NCBI GenBank assembly: GCA_001282665.1
Contig: LN874946.1
Location: 617,839 to 681,838 of the forward strand
DNA length: 64,000 bases
Reading direction: 5' to 3'
From: Clostridiales bacterium mt11
Lineage (GTDB): Bacteria > Bacillota > Clostridia > Tissierellales > Tepidimicrobiaceae
The translations under genes and the position numbers were made by a program. Below the pieces are notes generated by a model. The model had not been told where the DNA came from and ran no database searches. It saw only the letters and a program-made list of their open reading frames with translations. Within the stretch, counting starts at the first letter, position 1. Each line of letters opens with the position of its first letter. Of this stretch, positions 45,425-53,960 are shown piece by piece.

Positions 45425-46621
45425 TTATTTTTGAACAAGCTCTAATGTATCTCTTGCTATCATTAATTCTTCATTTGTAGGAATTACAAGTATAGCAGTT
45501 GATGTTAAGTCTTTGCTTACTATAGCTTCTTTGCCTCTAACATTATTTAGTTCTTTATCAATCTTGATTCCTACACATTCTAATCCTTCACAGATCTTTT
45601 CTCTAATTGAAACGGAATTTTCTCCTATACCAGCTGTGAAAACCAAAGCATCTACATTACATAGAGTAGCAGTATAAGCTCCTATGTATTTTTTTACCCT
45701 ATTGCAGAATACTTCTAAAGCTAATTTAGCTCTTTCGTTTCCTTCATCCATAGCTTCTTCAAGATCTCTAAAGTCACTGCTTATTCCAGATATTCCCAAT
45801 ACGCCAGATTTTTTATTAAATAGATCATTTACTTCTTCAAAACTTAATCCTTCCTTCTCCATAATAAATGGAATTATAGCTGGATCTACGTCTCCTGACC
45901 TAGTTCCCATAGCTAACCCTTCAAGTGGTGTAAAGCCCATACTTGTTTCAATGGATTTACCACCTTGTACAGCACAAACACTAGCTCCATTTCCTAAATG
46001 ACAAGTTATAATATTTAAATCCTTTATGTCCTTACCTAACATCTTTGCAGCTCTTATTGACACATATTTATGAGAAGTTCCGTGGAAACCATATTTTCTA
46101 ATGCCATATTTTTCATATAATTCATATGGTAGTGGATAAATATAATTTGCTGCTGGAATGGTTTGGTGGAAAGCAGTATCAAAAACTGCAACCATTGGTG
46201 TCTCTGGCATAAGTGCCTTGCAAGCTTCAATTCCCATTATATTTGGTGGATTATGAAGTGGTGCTAAATCTATACAATCATTTAAAGCCTTCATAACTTC
46301 ATCATCGATTATCACTGAATTAGCAAACTTTTCTCCTCCATGAACTACTCTATGTCCAACTGCTCCTATTTCATCCATTGATTTTATAGCTCCATAATTA
46401 GGCTCAATTAAAGCATTTAATACTAATTCTAAAGCTTTTCTATGATCTGACATAGGCTCTTCAATGATGACTTCATCTTTACCAGTAGTCCTATGTTTTA
46501 CCCTTGAACCTTCTATTCCTATTCTTTCTACTAATCCTTTTGCTAGAACTTCTTCATTTTCCATATTTATTAATTGATATTTTAAAGAAGAACTACCACA
46601 ATTAATTACTAATATGTTCAT
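45425..46621 (-). CDS. ackA: Acetate kinase
   Basis: AckA converts acetyl phosphate and ADP to acetate and ATP, a main energy-yielding step in fermentative anaerobes. The 398-residue protein shows the N-terminal VINCGSSSLKYQL, RVVHGGEKF, FDTAFHQTIP, the HLGNGAS loop and TRSGDVDPAI. Phosphotransacetylase is not adjacent. The gene is divergent from tmcAL. ATG 46621 has AGGAGG upstream. Confidence 0.97.
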   Translation of the reverse strand: MNILVINCGSSSLKYQLINMENEEVLAKGLVERIGIEGSRVKHRTTGKDEVIIEEPMSDHRKALELVLNALIEPNYGAIKSMDEIGAVGHRVVHGGEKFANSVIIDDEVMKALNDCIDLAPLHNPPNIMGIEACKALMPETPMVAVFDTAFHQTIPAANYIYPLPYELYEKYGIRKYGFHGTSHKYVSIRAAKMLGKDIKDLNIITCHLGNGASVCAVQGGKSIETSMGFTPLEGLAMGTRSGDVDPAIIPFIMEKEGLSFEEVNDLFNKKSGVLGISGISSDFRDLEEAMDEGNERAKLALEVFCNRVKKYIGAYTATLCNVDALVFTAGIGENSVSIREKICEGLECVGIKIDKELNNVRGKEAIVSKDLTSTAILVIPTNEELMIARDTLELVQK

Positions 46622-46658
46622 TATACATTCCTCCTATAAATTCTTTTAGCTATAAAAT

Positions 46659-46687
46659 ATATTATTATATATTTGTTAAAAAATCAA
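46659..46687 (-). promoter_or_regulatory. Candidate promoter for ackA
   Basis: TTGATT (46682-46687) and TAATAT (46659-46664) spaced 17 bases. A second possible set (TTAACA and TTTATA) overlaps it. Confidence 0.5.
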
Positions 46688-46712
46688 CGATATAATAATG
46701 CTTTAACACTTA

Positions 46713-46721
46713 TGTTATAAT
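46713..46721 (+). promoter_or_regulatory. Extended -10 promoter for tmcAL
   Basis: TGTTATAAT is an extended -10 element, 30 bases before the tmcAL ATG. No good -35 hexamer is present. Confidence 0.5.
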
Positions 46722-46750
46722 ATTAATAAAACTTAATGGAGGCAATAAAT

Positions 46751-48007
46751 ATGAAAGTTGTAGGCTTAATAACCGAATATAATCCCTTTCACTTTGGTCA
46801 TCTCCATCATCTGGAAAAATCCAAAATAGAAACTGGTGCAGATTATTCAATAGCTCTTATGAGTGGTTCTTTTGTCCAAAGAGGTGAGCCTTCTCTAGTG
46901 GATAAATGGACTAAATCCAAAATAGCCATAGATAGTGGAGTGGATTTAGTAATAGAATTACCTATTATATTTTCCACCCAAACTGCAGAGCTATTTGCTT
47001 ATGGCAGTACCCTTTTACTTGATAGACTAAATATCGTAGATTATATTGCTTTTGGCAGTGAATTAGGCAATTTAGAACCTTTACAGGAAATTGCAGATAT
47101 ATTAGTCGAAGAACCTCCTTATTATAAACATAAATTAAAGGAATATCTTAATATGGGACACTCTTTTCCTGTATCTCGTACTAAAGCATTAGAGGATTAT
47201 TTTAACAAGCTTCCCATTAAATCAGAACAATATGATGATATAAAAAATATTTTAGAAGCATCAAACAATATACTGGCAATCGAATATTTAAAATCCTTAA
47301 AGATTTTAAAAAGCCATATAACACCTATAACCATTAAAAGAGTTGGCAGTTCTTATGGTGAAACTCAGTTAAATAGTAAAGTAGCCAGTGCTACTGGTAT
47401 ACGAAATACAATATTTAAACATGGTATTGATTCGATAAAAGAACATGTACCCTATAAAACATTTGAACATTTAGTAGATTATATTAATAAATATAAAAAG
47501 TTCAATACTTTAGATAATTATGCCCTAATAATTCAATATTTATTAAGAATTAATAGTGGAAACAAATTGTCCGATATAATGGATGTGGAAACGGGACTTG
47601 AAAATAGAATAATTAAAAAATCTATTCAATACAATGATCTAGAAGATTTAATTCAATCCATCGTAACTAAAAGGTATACGAGAACTAGAATTCAAAGAAT
47701 ACTTATTCATTTACTCCTAGATATGGAGAAAACTATGTTTTACGAGCTAATGCCTCATTATCCAGCATATATAAGAGTTCTAGGGACCAATGAAAATGGA
47801 CTATGTCTATTAAAGAGGATAAAAAAAGAATCTAATCTACCAATAATAACCAAGTTTGCTGATTATAATAAATATAATAATCCATACTTAAATAGAATCA
47901 TTTCCTTAGATAAAAAAGCAACGGATTTATACTTTCTTGGACTTAATACAGTTGAACCTTTTATGGATATGGACTATTATATATCTCCGTATATAAAGAA
48001 AAAATAG
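46751..48007 (+). CDS. tmcAL: TmcAL, tRNA(Met) cytidine acetate ligase
   Basis: TmcAL (YlbM) makes N4-acetylcytidine at the wobble position of elongator tRNA(Met) using acetate and ATP. The 418 residues begin with the nucleotidyltransferase motif EYNPFHFGHLHHL (HxGH at 14-17), followed by MSGSFVQRGEPSLVDKWTKS and FGSELGNLE. I chose ATG 46751; the ATG at 46736 contains the GGAGG ribosome site. The gene faces away from ackA, a source of its substrate acetate. Confidence 0.95.
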   Translation: MKVVGLITEYNPFHFGHLHHLEKSKIETGADYSIALMSGSFVQRGEPSLVDKWTKSKIAIDSGVDLVIELPIIFSTQTAELFAYGSTLLLDRLNIVDYIAFGSELGNLEPLQEIADILVEEPPYYKHKLKEYLNMGHSFPVSRTKALEDYFNKLPIKSEQYDDIKNILEASNNILAIEYLKSLKILKSHITPITIKRVGSSYGETQLNSKVASATGIRNTIFKHGIDSIKEHVPYKTFEHLVDYINKYKKFNTLDNYALIIQYLLRINSGNKLSDIMDVETGLENRIIKKSIQYNDLEDLIQSIVTKRYTRTRIQRILIHLLLDMEKTMFYELMPHYPAYIRVLGTNENGLCLLKRIKKESNLPIITKFADYNKYNNPYLNRIISLDKKATDLYFLGLNTVEPFMDMDYYISPYIKKK

Positions 48008-48036
48008 CAGAGGATTTCTGCTATTTTAATATTTTT
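48001..48036. terminator. Shared bidirectional terminator between tmcAL and the patatin unit
   Basis: Arms AAAATAGCAGA and TCTGCTATTTT with a 5-base loop. On the plus strand it is followed by TAATATTTTT, on the minus strand by TTTTTTCTTT. It overlaps the end of tmcAL. Confidence 0.75.
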
Positions 48037-48196
48037 AATGGAAACTCGCTATACCCAATACTATAAATATAATTAAAATACATCCTAAAAATGTTTCACT
48101 AGCTGTACTTTTATCATCCTTAATGTTCTTTAATATATTTATGAAGTTTACGAAAAATAATGTGGAAGCTAGTGAAGTCCAAATTACCCCCATCAT
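48035..48196 (-). CDS. 53-residue two-helix membrane protein coupled to the patatin-like gene
   Basis: A short reading frame (MMGVIWTSLASTLFFVNFIN at the start) overlapping the stop of the patatin-like gene in an ATGA arrangement. It has one hydrophobic segment at each end (about 3-21 and 37-52) and a charged loop KNIKDDKSTASE between. No family recognised. Translational coupling and the shared terminator suggest it is real, but a separate Shine-Dalgarno site is weak. Confidence 0.55.
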   Translation of the reverse strand: MMGVIWTSLASTLFFVNFINILKNIKDDKSTASETFLGCILIIFIVLGIASFH

Positions 48197-48978
48197 TTTT
48201 TATTACCATTATTTATAATATCAAATATTTTATCTTTTTTTGCCATAGTGGATTCATATCCAATATGGACACATTCCTCTACTAATTCAAATTTTGACGA
48301 TTCAATATGGCTTAAAGGTGGAGAAATTATTAAATCTGCTAAAGTTAAATCCGATTCCATTATTTGCTTTGCCATTATATCAATAGACTGGAGTATTATA
48401 TCAAACATATGGATAAACTTGCTTTGATATCTACTAAATCCCACATCTATTCCTATAACCATATCCGCCCCCATATTCTTAAGAACGGACACAGGAACCC
48501 TATCTACAACTCCCCCGTCCACCAATATCCTTCCATTATGCTCTACTGGTTCAAATACACCTGGAATTGAAATACTAGCCCTTATGGCAGTATGAATAGC
48601 TCCTTCTGTAAAAACTACTTCTTCTCCAGTTTTCAAATCCGTAGCTACTATTATCAGTTTTTTATCCAATTCTTCTATATTCCTATCTCCTGTAATAAGC
48701 TTTAATATCTCCTGTATTCTCTCTCCCTTTATTATACCTTTTTTAGGCATAGTGAAATCAGTCCACATTTTTTTATCAATTTGAATAGCTAGGTTTTTAA
48801 TCATATTAGGTGAAATCCCTGTGCAGTATAATCCACCAATAAGCGCCCCAGCACTACTACCCGATATCATATCCACTTCTATTTCTAAATCCTCTAAAGC
48901 TTTTAACACTCCAATATGTGCTAATCCCCTCGCAGAACCAGAACCAAGGGCTAACCCTATCGTTGGTCTTTCTACCAT
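48193..48978 (-). CDS. Patatin-like phospholipase (RssA family)
   Basis: A 261-residue patatin-family serine hydrolase acting on membrane lipids. It shows the oxyanion loop GSGSARGLAHIG, the nucleophile elbow GSSAG (GxSxG, catalytic Ser) at about residues 40-44 and the catalytic Asp in DGGVVDRVP. No signal peptide or membrane helix is seen. The natural substrate is unknown. Confidence 0.93.
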   Translation of the reverse strand: MVERPTIGLALGSGSARGLAHIGVLKALEDLEIEVDMISGSSAGALIGGLYCTGISPNMIKNLAIQIDKKMWTDFTMPKKGIIKGERIQEILKLITGDRNIEELDKKLIIVATDLKTGEEVVFTEGAIHTAIRASISIPGVFEPVEHNGRILVDGGVVDRVPVSVLKNMGADMVIGIDVGFSRYQSKFIHMFDIILQSIDIMAKQIMESDLTLADLIISPPLSHIESSKFELVEECVHIGYESTMAKKDKIFDIINNGNKK

Positions 48979-49111
48979 AAAATCACCTCTTATACACTTT
49001 ATATCATATTAAAAATTATAAAAAATATAATTAAAATAGAGACCTTTGTATGGATAACAATTACAATACTCTAAATTTATTTAACAAAATCAAAGGGGGT
49101 TAACTATAAAT

Positions 49112-50287
49112 ATGAAAAAATCATTTTCAAATATACTCTTTTTAATAGTTATGATTTCTATTTTAATCGGCATTTTAAAATATCCTAAACTATCATTAAA
49201 TAGTGCATCGGATGGATTATCTACTTGGTTTAATATAATTATACCATCTCTATTGCCTTTTTTTATAATTTCAGAAATTTTAATCGGTATAGGTTTTGTG
49301 GATTTAATAGGAAAACTCCTAGAACCGTTGATGAAGCCACTATTTAATTTACCTGGTGTTGGTGCTTTTTCCCTTTCCATGAGTATGGTTTCCGGATATC
49401 CTATGGGAGCTAAAATCGTATCCAACTTAAGGCAAAATAAGAGTATAACCAAAATCGAAGCAGAAAGAATGATCTGCACCTCTAGTACCTCTGGTCCATT
49501 ATTCATGTTAGGTGCAGTTTCAGTAGGTATGCTAAACAATCCTTCTCTAGCTCCATTAATAATATATCCTCATTATCTAGGGGCTATAACACTAGGTCTT
49601 ATATTTAGATTTTATAAAAAAAATGAAAAACCATTAACACAAACACAGAGTAGTATATATGAAAATAAAACAAACTATTCTATTGGCTCTATCCTAGCTA
49701 ATAGTGTAAAAAACAGTATGAATACCATAGCATTAATAGGTGGATTTATGATATTTTATTCCGTACTAACGGAACTTCTTTTTACTTCCAATTTCTTTAA
49801 TTCAGCAGTCAAATTTATAGATAATATCATTCCAAGAAAGATAAATATCGATGCTTTAAAAGGTATCATTGCTGGCATATTAGAGATAACAACTGGATGT
49901 AAAAAAATATCCACAGCCAATATAAACTTAAAATATAAAATTGCTATAATCAACTTTTTAATTGGATGGAGTGGTTTTTCTATACATAGTCAAGCATTAA
50001 GTTTTATCAGTAATACGGATATAAACAGCACTTTATATATTTTTTCTAAGTTCCTTCATGGAGTTTTTGCCTGTATTTACAGTTTAGTATTCTATCAATT
50101 AAAATATAAAAACATAATAGAGCCTTCCTTTTTACCAAGTTTACATCCTACAGAATCTATGTATTTTTTAGAATGGCCAACACTATTTATAAGTTCGATT
50201 AAACTTGCAATATTAGTAACCATATATATGCTAATCTGTTCATTGATTATGTTGTTAATCTCCTGTTTTACTTCTTCGAGTGATTAA
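49112..50287 (+). CDS. ylbJ: YlbJ, sporulation integral membrane protein
   Basis: A 391-residue multi-pass membrane protein of the nucleoside-recognition-domain type; YlbJ is made in the mother cell and needed for spore cortex formation in Bacillus. It shows many helices and the motif-rich segments IIPSLLPFFIISEILIGIGF, MVSGYPMGAKIVSNL and CTSSTSGPLFMLGAV. The GGGGG ribosome site lies before ATG 49112. I see no clear SigE promoter in the 133-base upstream gap. Presence suggests endospore formation. Confidence 0.92.
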   Translation: MKKSFSNILFLIVMISILIGILKYPKLSLNSASDGLSTWFNIIIPSLLPFFIISEILIGIGFVDLIGKLLEPLMKPLFNLPGVGAFSLSMSMVSGYPMGAKIVSNLRQNKSITKIEAERMICTSSTSGPLFMLGAVSVGMLNNPSLAPLIIYPHYLGAITLGLIFRFYKKNEKPLTQTQSSIYENKTNYSIGSILANSVKNSMNTIALIGGFMIFYSVLTELLFTSNFFNSAVKFIDNIIPRKINIDALKGIIAGILEITTGCKKISTANINLKYKIAIINFLIGWSGFSIHSQALSFISNTDINSTLYIFSKFLHGVFACIYSLVFYQLKYKNIIEPSFLPSLHPTESMYFLEWPTLFISSIKLAILVTIYMLICSLIMLLISCFTSSSD

Positions 50288-50730
50288 TTGCCTCCCCTAA
50301 GTTCTTGTCTGTTTTCATTTAGAAGCTCAATTAAATTCTTTAAATTTTCTTGAGTTTCTAATAAAATATTATCTGCATATTCTAATGCACCTAATCTAAT
50401 CTCTTTAGCATTGTTTTGGGCTTTTGTGATAATCTCTTCAGCCCTTTCTTTAGCTTTTTTAGTTATTTCATCTTGATCTACTAATTCTTCTAATCTCAAT
50501 TCTGCTTCATTTAACATGGTATCAGCATCTTTTTGTGCTTCAGCCAATATTCTTTGTCGTTCTTCTTTAATCCAAGTTGCTTGTTTTATTTCATCAGGAA
50601 GCTTAATCCTTATTTCCCTAATGATTTCATATAGCTCGTCTGCATCTACCATTACTTTGGATGAGAAAGGTAAGGATGACCCATTCTCTAAAATATCTTC
50701 TATTTCATCTATTAATTTTAAAACATCCAT
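50284..50730 (-). CDS. DivIVA-like coiled-coil protein of unknown function
   Basis: A 148-residue, highly charged helical protein with a long coiled coil from about residue 50 to the end (AQKDADTMLNEAELRLEELV). Similar proteins are annotated only as hypothetical or ATPase in Clostridia and lie next to coaD. The N-terminus MDVLKLIDEIEDILENG is conserved in my memory of this family. No catalytic motif is visible. It meets ylbJ tail to tail with a four-base overlap of stop codons, leaving no terminator. Confidence 0.7.
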   Translation of the reverse strand: MDVLKLIDEIEDILENGSSLPFSSKVMVDADELYEIIREIRIKLPDEIKQATWIKEERQRILAEAQKDADTMLNEAELRLEELVDQDEITKKAKERAEEIITKAQNNAKEIRLGALEYADNILLETQENLKNLIELLNENRQELRGGN

Positions 50731-50732
50731 TT

Positions 50733-51218
50733 TTATTCATTACCTCCCTTTATCTTTTTTCTTAATTCTTTCTCTACAATTTCTGGGACAAAGCAGGAAA
50801 TGTCTCCTCCAAAGATTGCTACCTCCTTAACTATACTGGAACTTAAATAAGCATATCTACCTCTGGATACCATAAAAAGAGTTTCAATATCATCTACTAA
50901 TTTTTTATTTACAAGAGCCATTTGCATTTCGTATTCAAAATCTGACACCGCTCTTAAACCTCTAATCATCGTAGAACAACCTTTTTGTCTAGCATAGTCA
51001 ACCAATAAGCCTGAAAAGGTATCCACCTCTACATTATCATACTTCTCTAAAACTTTTTCCAATAATTGTACCCTTTCTTCTATAGTAAACATGTTTTTCT
51101 TCGATGTATTATTCAATATGGATACTATTACTTTGTCAAACTTTTTAGAGCATCTATCTATAATATCTAAATGTCCATAGGTTACAGGATCAAAACTACC
51201 TGGATAAATTACTACCAT
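50733..51218 (-). CDS. coaD: Phosphopantetheine adenylyltransferase
   Basis: CoaD makes dephospho-CoA, the penultimate step of coenzyme A synthesis. The 161-residue enzyme has the nucleotidyltransferase motif YPGSFDPVTYGHLDII (T/HxGH), MIRGLRAVSDFEYEMQMA and the SSSIVKEVA motif. It follows rsmD and precedes the coiled-coil gene. Confidence 0.97.
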   Translation of the reverse strand: MVVIYPGSFDPVTYGHLDIIDRCSKKFDKVIVSILNNTSKKNMFTIEERVQLLEKVLEKYDNVEVDTFSGLLVDYARQKGCSTMIRGLRAVSDFEYEMQMALVNKKLVDDIETLFMVSRGRYAYLSSSIVKEVAIFGGDISCFVPEIVEKELRKKIKGGNE

Positions 51219-51235
51219 TTGTCATCTCTCCTTCA

Positions 51236-51790
51236 TCAGTCGCTATATGTATAGAAGGTTAAGGATTTATCTCCATAATTTCTATAATCAATCTTTTTAA
51301 AATCCCAAACTTCATCTCCTAGTATCAATTCTTTTTCGTGTTCTAAAATTATAATTCCATTCTTTTTTAATAGACCTTCATTACATATCTTCTCAAGGGA
51401 TATCATGATAAGATTTTTTTCGTAAGGCGGATCTATAAAGATATAGTTAAATTTAATATTTTGACTTCCCAACGATTCAATAATTTTGATGGAATCACTT
51501 TTGATTACCTTAGCTTTATCCTCTAAATGGGTATGTTGTAAATTTTCTTTAATAGTTTTAATACTTAAATAGGATCTATCTATGAAATAAACCTTATTAA
51601 CACCTCTACTTAAAAACTCAATACCTATAGAACCTGATCCTGCAAACAAATCTAAAACTATGCTTTCCTCATCAATATCCCTTAATATATTAAACAAAGA
51701 TTCTTTGATTCTATCTTCAGTAGGCCTAGTATCTTTACCCTTCGGTGCTTTTAATCTATATCCTTTTTTAATCCCTGAAATCACTCTCAA
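51236..51790 (-). CDS. rsmD: RsmD, 16S rRNA (guanine966-N2)-methyltransferase
   Basis: RsmD makes m2G966 in 16S rRNA. The 184 residues show VISGIKKGYRLKAPKG, RPTEDRIKESLFNIL, the SAM-binding LDLFAGSGSIGIEFLSRG and the catalytic IDPPYE (D/NPPY type). The start is TTG 51790 with GAGGTG five bases upstream. It lies between recG and coaD, as often in Firmicutes. Confidence 0.94.
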   Translation of the reverse strand: MRVISGIKKGYRLKAPKGKDTRPTEDRIKESLFNILRDIDEESIVLDLFAGSGSIGIEFLSRGVNKVYFIDRSYLSIKTIKENLQHTHLEDKAKVIKSDSIKIIESLGSQNIKFNYIFIDPPYEKNLIMISLEKICNEGLLKKNGIIILEHEKELILGDEVWDFKKIDYRNYGDKSLTFYTYSD

Positions 51791-51848
51791 GAAATCACCT
51801 CATCTTTATATAAAATATTTTACCATTTTTATTGGAACATTAGTAGTA

Positions 51849-53888
51849 TTAGTTAAAAATTAAATCATTTATCCTATCCTTAAACATATCTATAATATTT
51901 TGTCTTAATAGAGAATGTTTTTCATCTAATAGTAGAGAATCCTCTTCTAATATTTCATTTGCTTTCTTCTGGGCTAATTTTAATATTTCCATATCTGTAA
52001 ATAGGTTTGCAATTTTTAAATCTGGAATCCCATGCTGTCTAGTGCCAAAAAATTCTCCTGGTCCTCTTAATTCTAAATCCTTTTCTGAAATATAAAAACC
52101 ATCCGTAGATTTTTGTAATATCCTCATTCTCTCCCTAGATATCTTGCTGTTACTTCCATTTATTAGAATGCAATATGATTGATATTCACCTCTGCCTACT
52201 CTACCTCTCAATTGATGAAGTTGGGCTAATCCAAATCTTTCTGCATTATATATGACCATTATATTTGCATTAGGTACATTTACCCCTACTTCAATAACTG
52301 TAGTAGAAATCAATATATCCAATTCCTTGTTTTTAAACCTATCCATGATGATATCTTTTTCTAAAGGCTTCATCCTACCATGAAGTAGCCCTACATTAAA
52401 ATCCTTATATACCTCATCTTTTAATGATAGGTATAATTTCTCTGCCGATTTAATATCTAAAGTATCACTTTCTTCAATTAAGGGACACACTATATAAGCC
52501 TGTCTTCCCTCTAGTACTTGCTTTTTTACAAAATTATTTACCCTATCTATCATATCCTCTCCTACAGCATAGGTTTCTATCTCCTTCCTCCCTGGAGGAA
52601 GCTCATCAATAATCGAAATGTCTAAATCACCATATAATATCAACGCCAAGGTCCTCGGTATAGGAGTTGCTGTCATTACTAAAACATCTGGATTAAATCC
52701 TTTTTGACTTAATATTGCCCTTTGCTTCACACCAAATCTATGCTGCTCATCAGTAATAGCCAATCCCAATTTATTAAATTCTACACTATCCTGAATAACT
52801 GCATGGGTACCTACTAATATATCGATATCACCATTTTTTAAGTCCTCTAATACCTGCTCCTTTTTCTTAGCTGGCAGACTTCCCACCAATAATTCACAAT
52901 TTATATCATAATCTGAGAAAAATTTAGAAATCGATTCGTGATGTTGAGTGGCTAGTATTTCCGTCGGCGCCATCATTACAGATTGGTAGCCTGACTTCCA
53001 TGCTTTAAACATTGCAAGTATAGCTACGATGGTTTTTCCAGAGCCTACATCCCCTTGAACTAGCCTATTCATCTGTTCTTCTTTTTCCATATCCTCTTCA
53101 ATTTCTTTAAATACTTTTTTCTGTGCCTTAGTAAGCTCAAAGGGCAAGCCATTTGTAAATTCATCTACATTGGTTTCCCGAGAAAATTTTATACCCTTAT
53201 CTATTCCCTTTGTCCTATTTTTTATCAAAAATAAACCCAATTGTAAAGTCAGCAGCTCTTCAAATACAAGTCTTCTTCTAGCTTCATTATAGGAATCTTT
53301 ATCTTTAGGAAAATGAATATTTTTAATGGACTCATAGATTGGCATTAAATTTAACTCTTCTCTTAAATAGAAGGGAAGCATTTCCGGCATCTTTTTTCCA
53401 TAATCCTTTATGGCATTGGTCATTATATTTATCATTTCATTATTGGTTAGATTCTCTGTTAAAGGATATATAGGCATAATTTTTCCGACCTTATCCATTC
53501 CCTTTTCAAATATCGGATTTACTATTTGTATTTCCCTTCCAAATCTATTTATCTTTCCATTCACAAAAATTGTATCTCCTATAGTTAACTTATCGGCTAT
53601 ATAATCTTGATTAAACCATACCAAACTAGCACGTCCAGATTCATCCTTAATTGGAAGCTTCAATATAGATAAATTCCTTCTAGGACGTGATATGGAAGGA
53701 TATCCGCATATTTGAACTTTTAAGCTAACCTTTTGTCCCTCTACACACTGGGATATATATGAAAAGTTGGTTCTATCGTCATATTCCCTGGGAATAAAAT
53801 ATAATAGTTCCTCAACTGTATGTATATTTAATCTTCTCAATTTGGCTGCTCTCTTAGGACCTACCCCTTTTACATACTGAACAGACAT
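51849..53888 (-). CDS. recG: RecG, branch-migrating DNA helicase
   Basis: RecG remodels stalled replication forks. The 679-residue protein has the N-terminal wedge/OB domain (start SVQYVKGVGPKRAAKL), helicase motif I GDVGSGKT, DEQH box (ITDEQHRFGVKQR), MTATPIPRTLALIL and motif VI region QLRGRVGRGEYQSYC. Length and order are standard. Confidence 0.97.
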   Translation of the reverse strand: MSVQYVKGVGPKRAAKLRRLNIHTVEELLYFIPREYDDRTNFSYISQCVEGQKVSLKVQICGYPSISRPRRNLSILKLPIKDESGRASLVWFNQDYIADKLTIGDTIFVNGKINRFGREIQIVNPIFEKGMDKVGKIMPIYPLTENLTNNEMINIMTNAIKDYGKKMPEMLPFYLREELNLMPIYESIKNIHFPKDKDSYNEARRRLVFEELLTLQLGLFLIKNRTKGIDKGIKFSRETNVDEFTNGLPFELTKAQKKVFKEIEEDMEKEEQMNRLVQGDVGSGKTIVAILAMFKAWKSGYQSVMMAPTEILATQHHESISKFFSDYDINCELLVGSLPAKKKEQVLEDLKNGDIDILVGTHAVIQDSVEFNKLGLAITDEQHRFGVKQRAILSQKGFNPDVLVMTATPIPRTLALILYGDLDISIIDELPPGRKEIETYAVGEDMIDRVNNFVKKQVLEGRQAYIVCPLIEESDTLDIKSAEKLYLSLKDEVYKDFNVGLLHGRMKPLEKDIIMDRFKNKELDILISTTVIEVGVNVPNANIMVIYNAERFGLAQLHQLRGRVGRGEYQSYCILINGSNSKISRERMRILQKSTDGFYISEKDLELRGPGEFFGTRQHGIPDLKIANLFTDMEILKLAQKKANEILEEDSLLLDEKHSLLRQNIIDMFKDRINDLIFN

Positions 53889-53927
53889 TGTATACCTCCT
53901 AGACTTATTCTTTAATCTACTTATTCA

Positions 53928-53959
53928 AACAAAATTCCCTACCATTTGGTAGGGAATTT
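53928..53959 (-). terminator. Terminator after the FakA-like gene
   Basis: Arms AAATTCCCTACC and GGTAGGGAATTT with a 4-base loop, followed by TGTTTG on the minus strand. The T-run is short; some read-through to recG is likely. Confidence 0.65.
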
Positions 53960-53960
53960 A

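Noticed and set aside
49090..49539. 149-codon minus-strand frame over ylbJ
   Set aside because: Antisense to the strongly conserved YlbJ membrane segments; no ribosome site.
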